A stretch of 64,000 nt of DNA, from assembly GCF_008000815.1 (NCBI RefSeq), contig NZ_CP042806.1, positions 3,534,001 through 3,598,000 on the forward strand, given 5' to 3'. This DNA is from Terriglobus albidus. Lineage in GTDB: Bacteria; Acidobacteriota; Terriglobia; Terriglobales; Acidobacteriaceae. Under the pieces are notes generated by a model. The model was not told the DNA's origin. It searched no databases and was given only the letters and a program-made list of their open reading frames with translations. Of the stretch, positions 42,942-51,805 are shown in pieces. The translations under genes and the position numbers were made by a program. The number at the start of each line of letters is the position of its first letter. Position 1 is the first letter of the stretch.

Positions 42942-45900
42942 TTAGGCTGCGTTCGTCGTCCGATCCGCCCGGTTCAGGTTCACACTGACGATGCGCGAGA
43001 CGCCCGGCTCCTGCATGGTAACGCCGTAGATCACGTCGGCTTCTGACATTGTGCGCTTATGGTGCGTAATCACCACAAACTGTGTATTTGCCGACATCTC
43101 GCTTACCAGCTTGGCGAAGCGGCCAACGTTGGTTTCGTCCAGAGGCGCATCGACTTCGTCCAGGATACAGAACGGCGCCGGAGCGTAGAGGAAGATGCCG
43201 ACCAGCAGGGAGAACGCGGTAAGGGCCTTTTCTCCACCGGAGAGCAGCAGAATGTTCTGCAGCTTCTTGCCCGGAGGCGAAGCGATGATGTCGATACCGC
43301 TCTCGGAGATGTTGTCCGGATCGGTCAGCTTCATCATGGCCTGGCCGCCATTGAATAGTTTGGTGAACGTCGTTGAGAAGTTCTCGTTGATCTGAGCAAA
43401 GGCCTCTTCGAACTTGGTGCGCGAGACCTCGTCGATTTCCTTAATTGACTGCTGGGTGTTCTCGATCGAATCCAACAGGTCCTTACGCTGGCTTTCGAGG
43501 AAGCCGTGGCGCTGCTCGGTCTCGGCGAACTCTTCCAGGGCCATCATGTTGACCGGTCCCATGTTCTCGAGCCTCTGCTTCAGGTTGCCTGTCTCTTCAC
43601 CGGCGGCGGCAAGCTCATCGCCGCCAATACGCAGCGTCAGTTCATCAGCACGCAGCTCCGCTGCTTCAACGCCGAGGTCCGCCATCGTCTGCGCTTCGAG
43701 ATGTTCAATGTCAGAGCTCAGACGTGCTGCCTGTGCGGTGAGTGCACTGCGCTTTTCCCGCAGAGCATCGGTTTCGACACGCAGCGTCTTTAGCTTTTGT
43801 TCAAGCTCAGTCAGCGATGCGCGTAGCGCTGTTGCTTCGGAGGTGAGTGTCTGCTGTTCGGAGATTGCCTGCTCCCGCTGCGCTGCCAGCACGGTCTGCT
43901 GCTCGGCCAGTTGCAGATTCTCTTCTTCACGGCGCTGCTTCTCCGTGGCTCCGGAGGCAAGCTGCTGCTCCATCTGGATGAGCCGCTGCTGCTGACCGTT
44001 GAACATGCGCTGGTTCTGCTCGAAGGCCGCTGTTGCATTTCGACGGCGTTCTTCCAGGCCGGCAAGTTGTGCCGAGGCTGCGGCGGCCTCAGACTGCAAC
44101 ACCTCGCGGCTTAGACGCAGCTCGTCCATGCGTGCTGTGAACTCGGCGATACGGCCTTCGGCAGTGGTGCGTTCTGCCTCATACTTTGACGCCTCTTCCT
44201 GCTTGCGGCTGATCAGATCCTGCTTGGCATTGCGGGCTTCGCGATTGCGCTCGACAGAGAGCTGCCAATCCGCCAGGCGACGCTCAATACGGGCAGCTTC
44301 TGACTCCATCTGGCGCAGCGCGGCGCCTTGATTCGCAGACTCACGCTCGGCTTCGCGCCGCTCAGCCTGCTTGTGCTCCAGAAGCTGTGTCAGCTCAGTG
44401 ATCTGACGGGCGAGGGTAGCCGCGTGGATCTCGGTCTGTGACAGCTCCGCCTCAAGCGCTTCCAGCTTGGTCTGAATCTCGCGCAACTCACGCTTCAGAG
44501 CCAGAGGTCCTTCGCCGCGTGGACGTCCGCCTGTGACCGTAACGTTATGGAAGGTCTCGCCGGATGGCGACAGGAAGAAGGCATCCGGATTCTGCAGCGC
44601 AAGGTCACGCGCGCTGGAAGAGTCCGGAGTGACATATCCTTCACGCAGCTTCGGCAGAACTACTTCGAGCGATTTGCCGAAACCATTCAATACGCGGATG
44701 CAGTTCTTCAACGGCACAATGCCGGAGTGTCCGGTCGTGTTCGCCGTGGACTCCATGCCCGCGGTGAAAGGGAACCGAGCCTGTGAGTCCGGCGGGTGCA
44801 CCAGGAAGGTCGCACGGCCTTCAACATCCGACCGCAGCATCTGCATGCCCTGGTCGGCTGCGTCCCAGCTCTTGACGACGATATAGTTCAACTCGTCACG
44901 CAGGAACTCGTCGACGACCTGCTCATACTGGCCTTCTACTTCCAGAAAGTCCGCAAGGGTTCCGATGGGTGCAACCGCGCCGGCCGCTGCATTGTGGCGG
45001 AAGATGTTGCGGACCGTGTCCGTCGAGTAGCTGTGCTCGCGGATCAGAGCTTCCAGTGAGTTACGGCGGCCCAAAAGGGTAGCGACCTCGGCGCGGAGCT
45101 GGTCGCCGCGGCGCTTGGTCTCAGATTCTTCCGACCGCTTGCTCTCAAGCTGAATGCGTAGATCGGCGATCTCGGCTTCAAGGCGCTGCAGACGATCAGT
45201 GGCCGACTCGAACTCGATCGAGACCTGTCCGCGGCGCTGCCCCAGCGCCTCAAGCTCCTGACGGGCTGTCTCCGATTCGGCCGTCAGGCGTTCGGCCTCG
45301 CGTTCCAGGCCGGCCAGCGATTCGGCGGCTTGCGCTTCTTCGCGGTGAGCCTGAGAAGTGCGCTGCATCCACTGGATGGCCTGCTGACGGTGCGCCTCGG
45401 CTTCACGCTCCGAGGAACCTACGGCGCGCACCGCTTCCTGCGCCTCAGCTTGCTTCTGCTGCGCCAGCTCGCGGGCCCCAGCGGCCTCAGCCGTTGCAGA
45501 CTCCAGGAATGACTGTGTCTCGGCACGTTCGGCGGCCAGAATCTCCATCTGCTGGCGGATTTGAGCCAGCTCCGCATTACCTGTTTCCAAGCGGGTTTCC
45601 AATTCGGAGATGCGGTCGGCGTTCGAGGAGGTGCGAGCCACCACGCGCTCCAACTCGACAGAAGTCTGGTTGGAACGGACACCCGCTTCGCGAATGGCAG
45701 CATCCAGCTCGTAGCCGCGGGCGCGGCCGGTGCTGGCTTCGGCGTCCAGGGTCTCGACTTCCGTGGCCTGGCTATCGATCGTTTCCGTCAGAGATGCGAT
45801 CTGCTGCGCCGTATTCGCCTGTTCCGCGTCCATCTGCGCCAGCTTGCTTGCCAGCACAACCCGCAGCTTGGTGCGCAGTTCATCGCGCAGGGCCACATAG

Positions 45901-46820
45901 CGTTCTGCCTTGGCCGCCTGGCGCTTCAGGCTGGCCATCTGGCGTGTGACTTCGTCAAAGATGTCGTTGACGCGGGCAAGGTTCTGCTTGGCGGCCTCAA
46001 GGCGGAGCTCAGCCAGCCGCTTCTTGGTCTTGAAGCGGGTAACGCCGGCGGCCTCTTCGAGAATGGCGCGGCGGTCCAGCGGCTTCGAGCTCAGCAGTTG
46101 GCCGATGCGCTCCTGACCGATGATCGCGTAGTTCTCGCCGGAGAGACCGGTTCCGAGGAAGACGTCCTGGATATCTCGCAGGCGGCAGATCTTGCCGTTC
46201 ATCAGGTACTCGGACTCGCCGGAGCGGAACAAACGGCGGGTGACGGTAATCTCGCCGGCGCGTACCGGAGCACGATTGAACTTACGGCGGCGGATCTTCA
46301 GAACGACATTGTTGGCCGCATCACCCTCTGGAATGCCCTCGAGCTGCTGTTGCGGATGCGCTTCACCATCGATGACCTGACCGGGCTGCGCTTCCAGCAC
46401 CGCGGCTTCGGTGTCGGCGGCACGCTCCGCGCGCAGCGCAGCTTCGTCCCAGTCGCCGTTGGGCTTGATCGCCGTGCTGTCTTCCGGGTGCTCGTCTTCG
46501 ATCTCGATCTCGGGCGTCTCGCCCGGCGCCAGCAAATGGCCGTCATAGACCTCGGGGTCTACCAGCGTGAGAGAGACTTCGGCCATGCCTGTCGGCTTGC
46601 GGTCGCGGGTTCCAGCGAAGATGACATCTTCCATCTTCGTTCCGCGCAGGCTCTTGGCCGACTGTTCACCCAGCACCCACGTAATGGCGTCTGAAATATT
46701 CGACTTGCCGCAACCGTTCGGGCCTACGATGGCCGCAATGCCGTTGCCGGCGAGTTGAACCTCGGTACGATCACAGAAGGACTTGAAGCCGAGGATCTGA
46801 ATGCGCTTCAACTTGAGCAT
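42942..46820 (-). CDS. smc: Chromosome segregation ATPase SMC, with an acidic insertion in the N-terminal head
   Basis: 1292 residues, longer than the usual 1150-1200. Walker A GPNGCGKSN is at 33-41, and the head continues to EVSLTLVD (81-88). About 100 residues rich in Glu, Asp, Gln and Pro then separate this from GEITVTRRLFRSGESEY (189-205), where other SMC proteins have only 10-15. Two coiled coils flank a hinge (about 540-690: IGTLADFLEVEGQYEQVVDEFL, VTVTGGRPRGEGPLA). The C-terminal head has LLSGGEKALTAFSLL (signature) and CILDEVDAPLD (Walker B). It compacts and separates chromosomes with ScpA/ScpB. A terminator follows the gene. Confidence 0.97.
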   Translation of the reverse strand: MLKLKRIQILGFKSFCDRTEVQLAGNGIAAIVGPNGCGKSNISDAITWVLGEQSAKSLRGTKMEDVIFAGTRDRKPTGMAEVSLTLVDPEVYDGHLLAPGETPEIEIEDEHPEDSTAIKPNGDWDEAALRAERAADTEAAVLEAQPGQVIDGEAHPQQQLEGIPEGDAANNVVLKIRRRKFNRAPVRAGEITVTRRLFRSGESEYLMNGKICRLRDIQDVFLGTGLSGENYAIIGQERIGQLLSSKPLDRRAILEEAAGVTRFKTKKRLAELRLEAAKQNLARVNDIFDEVTRQMASLKRQAAKAERYVALRDELRTKLRVVLASKLAQMDAEQANTAQQIASLTETIDSQATEVETLDAEASTGRARGYELDAAIREAGVRSNQTSVELERVVARTSSNADRISELETRLETGNAELAQIRQQMEILAAERAETQSFLESATAEAAGARELAQQKQAEAQEAVRAVGSSEREAEAHRQQAIQWMQRTSQAHREEAQAAESLAGLEREAERLTAESETARQELEALGQRRGQVSIEFESATDRLQRLEAEIADLRIQLESKRSEESETKRRGDQLRAEVATLLGRRNSLEALIREHSYSTDTVRNIFRHNAAAGAVAPIGTLADFLEVEGQYEQVVDEFLRDELNYIVVKSWDAADQGMQMLRSDVEGRATFLVHPPDSQARFPFTAGMESTANTTGHSGIVPLKNCIRVLNGFGKSLEVVLPKLREGYVTPDSSSARDLALQNPDAFFLSPSGETFHNVTVTGGRPRGEGPLALKRELREIQTKLEALEAELSQTEIHAATLARQITELTQLLEHKQAERREAERESANQGAALRQMESEAARIERRLADWQLSVERNREARNAKQDLISRKQEEASKYEAERTTAEGRIAEFTARMDELRLSREVLQSEAAAASAQLAGLEERRRNATAAFEQNQRMFNGQQQRLIQMEQQLASGATEKQRREEENLQLAEQQTVLAAQREQAISEQQTLTSEATALRASLTELEQKLKTLRVETDALREKRSALTAQAARLSSDIEHLEAQTMADLGVEAAELRADELTLRIGGDELAAAGEETGNLKQRLENMGPVNMMALEEFAETEQRHGFLESQRKDLLDSIENTQQSIKEIDEVSRTKFEEAFAQINENFSTTFTKLFNGGQAMMKLTDPDNISESGIDIIASPPGKKLQNILLLSGGEKALTAFSLLVGIFLYAPAPFCILDEVDAPLDETNVGRFAKLVSEMSANTQFVVITHHKRTMSEADVIYGVTMQEPGVSRIVSVNLNRADRTTNAA

Positions 46821-47177
46821 GGAATGGGTGCCTCCAACCGAAACAGGCCGTGAGCTTCCTTGAACATTGGACGCTCCAAAGCCTCATATCAATTGTGTGC
46901 ATGCCGGGCGGCCTGAATCAACAAGGGCAACCCAAGATTTTGTGGATAAAGCGCCCGTAACCCTACAAATGGGCGTGGGGTGCAGTCAAAAGGTCCTGTT
47001 GAGGGATGAGATGGGCCGGTTCGGCGGTTTCGCCGGCCCACTTGACGCAGTTTCAGTGACAGTTTGCCGACGAGAGCCGTCTATAGGTTGTCATGGTCCC
47101 GTTACAAGGTGGTCAAACCACTGTGACGGTGCAGGATATGCTGCAGTTCTTCGCTACGTCCGGCTCTTCTCGACCTC
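46821..47177. other. Intergenic region upstream of smc and before the promoter at 47178
   Basis: No gene could be supported. It should hold the minus-strand smc promoter, which I could not define. A bulged hairpin at 47012-47040 (TGGGC/GCCCA outer arms, CGGCG-GTTT-CGCCG inner stem) is not followed by a T-run. Open frames across this stretch have no signal, domain or ribosome site. Confidence 0.5.
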
Positions 47178-47206
47178 TTGCAAGAGAGCAACGGGCTTCT
47201 TATAAT
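47178..47206 (+). promoter_or_regulatory. Strong sigma-70-type promoter
   Basis: TTGCAA (47178-47183), a 17-bp spacer and a perfect TATAAT (47201-47206). The predicted start near 47213 leaves a leader of about 140 nt before the ATG of the secreted repeat protein at 47355. Confidence 0.85.
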
Positions 47207-47354
47207 CCGCATCAACCCCCTATGGCAGGGCGAAGCGGCGCAGCGCGCAATCGCTGTCGTGCAGTGAACCTCTGGTCCATCGGGAAATTCTCCCTGCTGT
47301 ACCTTCATAGACATCGCACAGTAGATTTTGAGAGTACTTAGGAGCCTTATCAAA

Positions 47355-48680
47355 ATGAAGAAGGTTTTGTTCGCCTCGTTCCTGGCGGCCGCCGCAGTCG
47401 CGGTCTCCCCTATCGCCCTGGTGGCAGCAACGGCCAACGTGGGCCAAGCCCAGGGTGGCGGCGTGCAGATGTCGCAGGAAGAGTACAACGCTTACGATGC
47501 GGCTACGAAGACTGCCGATCCGAAAGCCAAGATTGCCGCGCTGCAGGCATACCTCGACAAGTATCCGCAGAGCAGCGTGAAGGAGGGCGTACTGGAGCTC
47601 ATCATGGGCGCCTACGGTCAGCTTAACGACGCTGCCGGAATGCTCTCTGCTGCCGACAAGCTACTGCAGGTCAATCCGCAGAGCCTTCGCGCCCTTACCA
47701 CCGAGATGAGCCTGCACAAGACCATGGCCGATTCGAAGACTGCTCCGGACGAAAAGCAGGCGGAGCTCGACAAGGCCGCTGACGCCGCCAAGAAGGCTCT
47801 GACCGCGACCAAGGGCAAGGACATCGACCAGGCAAACTGGGATGCGATGATCAAGCAGGCTACCCCGTACCTGTACAGCGCGATCGCCTCAGCCGCCCTT
47901 AACAAGAAGGACACCGCTACCGCGATCGACAACTACAAGAAGGAACTGGCTGCCGTTCCGGTCGAGCAGACCGCGACGCCCGGACCCTTCCTGCAGGACA
48001 CCTTCTTCCTCGGCCTGGCTTATCTGCAATCCACCCCGCCTGATTACGTGAACTGCACCTGGTACACCACTCGTTTCGTCGAGATCGCTCCGGAGCCTTA
48101 CAAGAGCCAGTACGCTCCTACCGCCAAGTACTGCTACACCAAGTACCACGGCAAGGCTGATGGTTATGAAACCGTGCAGGCTGCCGTGAAGTCCAGCCTG
48201 ATTCCTCCGGCTGATTTCAAGATCGATCCGGCTCCTTCGCCGGCTGATATCGTTGCCCAGACCATTGCGGGAACCCCGGACCTCTCGACGCTGGCTCTCA
48301 GCGACCGCGAGTTCATCCTGGCTTACGGTAAGAAGGAAGATGCCGATAAGATGTGGGCTGTGCTGCAAGGTAAGGACGTAAAGATTCCTGATGTGGTGGT
48401 TGTTGAAGCGACGGAGTCGGTCATCAAGGGTTCTGTCTCCGATGACGCTGTCCAGTCGAAGGCTGCCGACTTCACCTTCAATCTGAAGGAGCCCCTGACG
48501 AAGGTCCCTGCTGTCGGCGACAAGGTCGTCGTCGCCGGTACCTATGACTCCTACACTCAGAGCCCCGGTCAGGCCGTTCCGGTCATGATCACGATGAAGG
48601 ACGCTATGGTGGACGCGCCGAAGAAGACTCCTGCGAAGCCTAAGGCTCCGGTACATCACGCCCCTGCCCGCAAGAAGTAA
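47355..48680 (+). CDS. Secreted TPR-like protein with Lys/Pro-rich tail, unknown function
   Basis: 441 residues. Signal peptide KKVLFASFLAAAAVAVSPIALVAATA, then an Ala/Lys-rich helical region of TPR character (about 45-230: KIAALQAYLDKYPQSSVKEGVLELIMGAYG; AADKLLQVNPQSLRAL; IDNYKKELAAVP). A later region (about 330-420) looks beta-rich, and the end is a basic Pro/Lys/His tail (PKKTPAKPKAPVHHAPARKK). ATG 47355 follows AGGAG at about 11 nt. A textbook promoter and a strong terminator suggest high expression as a single-gene unit. I do not recognise a specific family; a structural or scaffolding periplasmic role is a guess. Confidence 0.8.
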   Translation: MKKVLFASFLAAAAVAVSPIALVAATANVGQAQGGGVQMSQEEYNAYDAATKTADPKAKIAALQAYLDKYPQSSVKEGVLELIMGAYGQLNDAAGMLSAADKLLQVNPQSLRALTTEMSLHKTMADSKTAPDEKQAELDKAADAAKKALTATKGKDIDQANWDAMIKQATPYLYSAIASAALNKKDTATAIDNYKKELAAVPVEQTATPGPFLQDTFFLGLAYLQSTPPDYVNCTWYTTRFVEIAPEPYKSQYAPTAKYCYTKYHGKADGYETVQAAVKSSLIPPADFKIDPAPSPADIVAQTIAGTPDLSTLALSDREFILAYGKKEDADKMWAVLQGKDVKIPDVVVVEATESVIKGSVSDDAVQSKAADFTFNLKEPLTKVPAVGDKVVVAGTYDSYTQSPGQAVPVMITMKDAMVDAPKKTPAKPKAPVHHAPARKK

Positions 48681-48697
48681 TTGCGGTTCAGAGAAAC

Positions 48698-48727
48698 AGA
48701 AGGGCAGCCCCTCGGGGCTGCCCTTCT
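48698..48727. terminator. Bidirectional Rho-independent terminator
   Basis: Perfect 13-bp stem AGAAGGGCAGCCC/GGGCTGCCCTTCT with loop CTCG, 17 nt after the TPR-like gene stop and 32 nt after the convergent proC stop. T-rich sequence (CTTGTTTGTTT) follows on the plus strand and TGTTTCTC on the minus strand. Confidence 0.88.
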
Positions 48728-48759
48728 CTTGTTTGTTTGAAGATGTACCTAGGCTAGAT

Positions 48760-49623
48760 CTATCCGGCAGCGAGTTGCTTAGCGCGCTCTGTGGCCCGTT
48801 TTACGGCCTTGATGAGGGTGACCCGGAGTCCGCCCTCTTCCAGCTCCAGAATGCCGTCCACGGTGCAGCCTGCGGGGGTTGTGACCTGGTCTTTGAGCAG
48901 GGCAGGGTGGTATCCCGTCTCCAGGACCATGCGCGCAGAGCCAAAGACCGTCTGCGCGGCCAGCAGTGTGGCAACGTCACGGGGCAGGCCGACGTTTACA
49001 CCGGCCTCAGCCAGCGCCTCGATGATGATGTAGACATACGCCGGGCCGGAGCCGGAGAGGCCCGTCACTGCATCCATATGCTTTTCGTCGACGATGACGG
49101 AACGACCGACAGTGTTGAAGATCTTTTGTGCCGTCACCAGTTGATCGCCGGAGACGAAGCGCCCCGGGCAAAGTGCCGTAACACCTGCAGCCAGCATGGA
49201 AGGGGTGTTGGGCATCGCACGGATAACCGGAATATGCATTCCCGCAGCCTCTTCAATTGCGCTGGTCTTTACTGAGGCAGCAAACGAGACGATCAGTTTC
49301 TGCGGCGTCAGCACGGTTTTGATCTCTTCGATCAATGTCGGAACCTGAGTCGGCTTTACGCCGAGCAGGATGATGTCGGCTGCCTTGGCGGCAGCCAGGT
49401 TGTCGGTCGTGACCTCGACCTGGAACTGGACGGAGAGCGCTTGTGCACGCTCCGCGTGTGCCACCGTGGCAATAATCTGTTCGGGGTGCAGCAGGTTGTT
49501 CTTCAGGAAGGCCTGCAGCAGAATGCCGCCCATCTTGCCGGCGCCAAGGACAGCGACCTTGATGCCGGGCAAGGATGCGGGCCCGAGTGTAGGTATTTCG
49601 ATTTTCAGATCGTCGTTGAACAT
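48760..49623 (-). CDS. proC: Pyrroline-5-carboxylate reductase
   Basis: 287 residues. NAD(P)H-dependent reduction of pyrroline-5-carboxylate, last step of proline synthesis in the cytosol. Dinucleotide-binding VAVLGAGKMGGILLQ is near residues 24-38; then LLGVKPTQV, VSFAASV, IPVIRAMPNTPSMLAAGVTALCPG and the C-terminal dimerisation signature DAVTGLSGSGPAYVYIIIEALAEAGVNVGLPRD. PAGCTVDGILELEEGGLR completes it. Length is slightly above the usual 265-280, with about 20 extra N-terminal residues. It starts 12 nt after the mqnD stop and is the last gene of the minus-strand unit. Confidence 0.97.
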   Translation of the reverse strand: MFNDDLKIEIPTLGPASLPGIKVAVLGAGKMGGILLQAFLKNNLLHPEQIIATVAHAERAQALSVQFQVEVTTDNLAAAKAADIILLGVKPTQVPTLIEEIKTVLTPQKLIVSFAASVKTSAIEEAAGMHIPVIRAMPNTPSMLAAGVTALCPGRFVSGDQLVTAQKIFNTVGRSVIVDEKHMDAVTGLSGSGPAYVYIIIEALAEAGVNVGLPRDVATLLAAQTVFGSARMVLETGYHPALLKDQVTTPAGCTVDGILELEEGGLRVTLIKAVKRATERAKQLAAG

Positions 49624-49635
49624 AGGTATGTCGTG

Positions 49636-50487
49636 CTAGTCGATGAAATCAACCTTGGCTTGGTGCGGAATAATGCCGCGCTCGTAGCCGAGTTCGAGCA
49701 GCTTCTTGATCGCTTCCCGTCCATCGTCTCCGTAGTTGAGGGTGCGCTCGTTCACATACATGCCAACGAAGCGGTTCGCCAGGCTGGTATCCAGATCGCG
49801 TGCAAACTGCATGGCGTACTGCAGCGCCTCTTCGCGGTTGTCGAGGGCATGCTGAATGCTGTCGCGCAGCGCCTGGGTCGTGGTCTTCATGACATCCGAA
49901 CCGAGCGAGCGGCGGATCGCGTTGCCGCCAAGAGGCAACGGCAGACCGTTGGTCTCTTCACGCCACCACTGGCCGAGATCCAGAATCTTATGCAGGCCGC
50001 TGTTTCCATAGGTGAGCTGTCCTTCGTGAATAATGAGGCCCGCTTCGAATTCGCCTGCGGCTACGCGGGGAATGATCTCATCGAAGGGAATCGTTGCAGT
50101 CTCAACTTCGGGAGCGAAGAGTTTGAGTGCCAGGTAGGCAGTCGTCAGCGTGCCCGGAACGGCGATCTTCACTTTCTTGACCTCATCGGTGGTCAGCTTT
50201 TTAGGCGCCACGATCATCGGCCCGTAGCCGTCACCAACAGAGCCGCCGCAGGCCATCAGCGCATAGTTGTCCTGCAGATAGGGATAGGCGTGGAAGCTGA
50301 TGGCGGTCACATCGTAAAAGGCCTCGTTCATGGCCTTCCGGTTCAGGGTCTCGATGTCCGTCAGCGTATGGCTGAACTTGTAGCCCGGCACACGAATCTT
50401 GTTCGTCGCCAGGCCATAGAACATAAATGCGTCGTCGGAATCAGGAGAGTGCGCGATGGTGATCTCGCGAATGGCGGAACTACTCAT
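49636..50487 (-). CDS. mqnD: 1,4-dihydroxy-6-naphthoate synthase (futalosine menaquinone pathway)
   Basis: 283 residues of the periplasmic-binding-protein-like fold used by MqnA/MqnD enzymes. Landmarks: IAHSPDSDDAFMFYGLA at the N-terminus, MNEAFYDVTAISFHAYPYL, LMACGGSVGDGYGPMIVAPK, VAVPG-like KIAVPGTLTTAYLAL, IPFDEIIPRVAAGEFEAGLIIHEGQLTY and NGLPLPLGGNAIRR. It converts cyclic dehypoxanthinylfutalosine to 1,4-dihydroxy-6-naphthoate, so the organism should make menaquinone by the futalosine route. Other mqn genes are not in the window. It lies 61 nt after a small membrane protein gene. Confidence 0.95.
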   Translation of the reverse strand: MSSSAIREITIAHSPDSDDAFMFYGLATNKIRVPGYKFSHTLTDIETLNRKAMNEAFYDVTAISFHAYPYLQDNYALMACGGSVGDGYGPMIVAPKKLTTDEVKKVKIAVPGTLTTAYLALKLFAPEVETATIPFDEIIPRVAAGEFEAGLIIHEGQLTYGNSGLHKILDLGQWWREETNGLPLPLGGNAIRRSLGSDVMKTTTQALRDSIQHALDNREEALQYAMQFARDLDTSLANRFVGMYVNERTLNYGDDGREAIKKLLELGYERGIIPHQAKVDFID

Positions 50488-50548
50488 ACAATCGGATGAC
50501 CTCTGGAAAGGATACAGCGGTTAGTGTCTGTGGACTTGCGGATGTCGT

Positions 50549-50839
50549 TCAGTGTGCGGCGCGACGCTGCACGGAGCGCGGTCGCTGGTACGGATCGCTC
50601 AGGTCGCCCGCGTCATTCGATGACCACGGTCGTCCGTGCGGCTGGCGGCGCATCGGTATAACACTCTCTTTGTGTTCGATGTTCGACACGTCGTGGTGCT
50701 GTCCAAAAATATTTTCTGCGGTCAGATTCCCAGGCTTTTGACCCGCCGAAGCGGCCTTGCGGACGTGACGCGCAATAGCCCAGGACGCCCCTAGAAGAGC
50801 GCAGACGGAAAGCACGGCGACTGCAAAAAGAATCTGCAT
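50549..50839 (-). CDS. Small membrane-anchored protein, unknown function
   Basis: 96 residues starting MQILFAVAVLSVCALLGASWAIARHVRKAAS, a single N-terminal helix followed by a polar region with many Arg and His residues and no recognisable domain. It is sandwiched in the same direction between cutA (29 nt upstream) and mqnD. A longer frame from 50899 overlaps cutA and lacks a ribosome site; even the chosen ATG has none. Existence is supported mainly by the clean hydrophobic N-terminus and position. Confidence 0.5.
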   Translation of the reverse strand: MQILFAVAVLSVCALLGASWAIARHVRKAASAGQKPGNLTAENIFGQHHDVSNIEHKESVIPMRRQPHGRPWSSNDAGDLSDPYQRPRSVQRRAAH

Positions 50840-50868
50840 CGGACAAAGGAAAGGATACCAAAGCGCGG

Positions 50869-51237
50869 CTAGCCGGGCTGTGCGTTCTCCCGTAACCACG
50901 CAAGATACGCCGCACTGCCTCCCGACAGTGGCACGACCAGTAACTCCGGCAAGGAATATCCATCCGGGCGTTCGGCATGGAAGCTGGTGATTCTCTCGTC
51001 GATCCGGCTGAGATTCGTGCTGAGCGATTTGATTGTGAGTTGATACTCTTCGCCGCGTTCAATGGCGCCCTGCCAGCGATAGACCGACCGTACCGGTCCA
51101 GTGATGCTGACGCATGCAGCCAGGTTTTCGTTCACCAGGGCGTCCGCCAGCGCCTCCGCGGTCTCCCGCGTGCCGACGGTTGTCAGAACTAGAACAGGCG
51201 AAACCGGAACAGGCGAAAACAGGACAGGCTCTGTCAT
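50869..51237 (-). CDS. cutA: Divalent-cation tolerance protein CutA
   Basis: 122 residues. The CutA1 trimeric ferredoxin-like fold is recognised from VLTTVGTRETAEALADALVNENLAACVSITGPVRSVYRWQGAIERGEEYQLTIKS, read in the family order (strand, helix, AACV, YRW, EE), followed by HAERPDGYSLPELLVVPLSGGSAAYLAWL. The N-terminus (EPVLFSPVPVSPV) contains a short internal repeat. CutA proteins bind copper in vitro; the physiological role is debated. It is the first gene of the minus-strand cutA-small ORF-mqnD-proC unit and is divergent from ftsB. Confidence 0.93.
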   Translation of the reverse strand: MTEPVLFSPVPVSPVLVLTTVGTRETAEALADALVNENLAACVSITGPVRSVYRWQGAIERGEEYQLTIKSLSTNLSRIDERITSFHAERPDGYSLPELLVVPLSGGSAAYLAWLRENAQPG

Positions 51238-51330
51238 GCATAGGAGTATTCCACGCCCCTGTATCTACCCGGGTTCCAGGGAGAGAGTTTTGCTTGACCA
51301 CAGCGATGGCCACCGATACTTCTGGAACGT

Positions 51331-51681
51331 ATGCGGAACTCTTCCAGCCTCTGGAGCAGATTGATTGGCGCTGGCGAGCGGCTCTATAGCGGCCGCCGCA
51401 AACTTGCGACCGTCGCTGCCGTGGGATTGGCAATTTCGCTCGGGTATCACGTTATCTTCGGTCAGAATGGTCTGACCATGTACGAGCAGAAGAAGCGTGA
51501 AGCCAGGGAGCTGGATGTAGAGCTGAAGCGTCTGCAAAAGGAGAACGAGCAGATGTCTGGCCACATTGGGCGTCTGCAGAACGATCCCAGTGCAATTGAA
51601 CATCAGGCAAGGGAAGAACTGCACTACACCCGACCCGGGGAAGTCATCTACACGCTGCCTGCCGCGCCTGCCAAAAAATAG
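51331..51681 (+). CDS. ftsB: FtsB/DivIC-family cell division protein
   Basis: 116 residues. A basic cytoplasmic N-terminus (SRLIGAGERLYSGRRK) is followed by one membrane helix (LATVAAVGLAISLGYHVIFG, about 26-45) and a periplasmic leucine-zipper-like coiled coil (YEQKKREARELDVELKRLQKENEQMSGHIGRLQNDP, about 51-86). It ends with the septum-formation-initiator signature IEHQAREELHYTRPGEVIYTLP. It should act with FtsL and FtsQ at the divisome. Plus strand, divergent from cutA, 124 nt before lutA. Confidence 0.92.
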   Translation: MRNSSSLWSRLIGAGERLYSGRRKLATVAAVGLAISLGYHVIFGQNGLTMYEQKKREARELDVELKRLQKENEQMSGHIGRLQNDPSAIEHQAREELHYTRPGEVIYTLPAAPAKK

Positions 51682-51694
51682 TTGCTGCAAGTAA

Positions 51695-51722
51695 GATTGA
51701 CTCGTTCCGATTGACTGGTTCC
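51695..51722 (+). repeat. Tandem 14-bp direct repeat upstream of lutA
   Basis: GATTGACTCGTTCC is followed immediately by GATTGACTGGTTCC (13 of 14 identical). The position, about 85-110 bp before the lutA start and upstream of its possible promoter, suits an activator site. The second copy also contains CTGGTTCCAG. Confidence 0.4.
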
Positions 51723-51753
51723 AGGACAAGACAGTGTTGGCCATCGGTGTCAT

Positions 51754-51782
51754 TTGCACTGCATGAACCCTTGGGGCATATA
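51754..51782 (+). promoter_or_regulatory. Possible promoter of lutABC
   Basis: TTGCAC (51754-51759), 17-bp spacer, CATATA (51777-51782). The -10 is weak (3 of 6). The start would fall near 51789, leaving a short leader that holds AAGGAG at 51793-51798. Confidence 0.3.
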
Positions 51783-51805
51783 CCGTTGGAACAAGGAGAG
51801 GCGTT

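Noticed and set aside
45561-46694. Plus-strand open frame of 377 codons antisense to smc
   Set aside because: Explained by GC-biased codon positions of smc; low-complexity translation without motifs.
47012-47040. GC-rich hairpin upstream of smc
   Set aside because: Bulged stem with no T-run and no recognisable RNA family, so not called a terminator or ncRNA.
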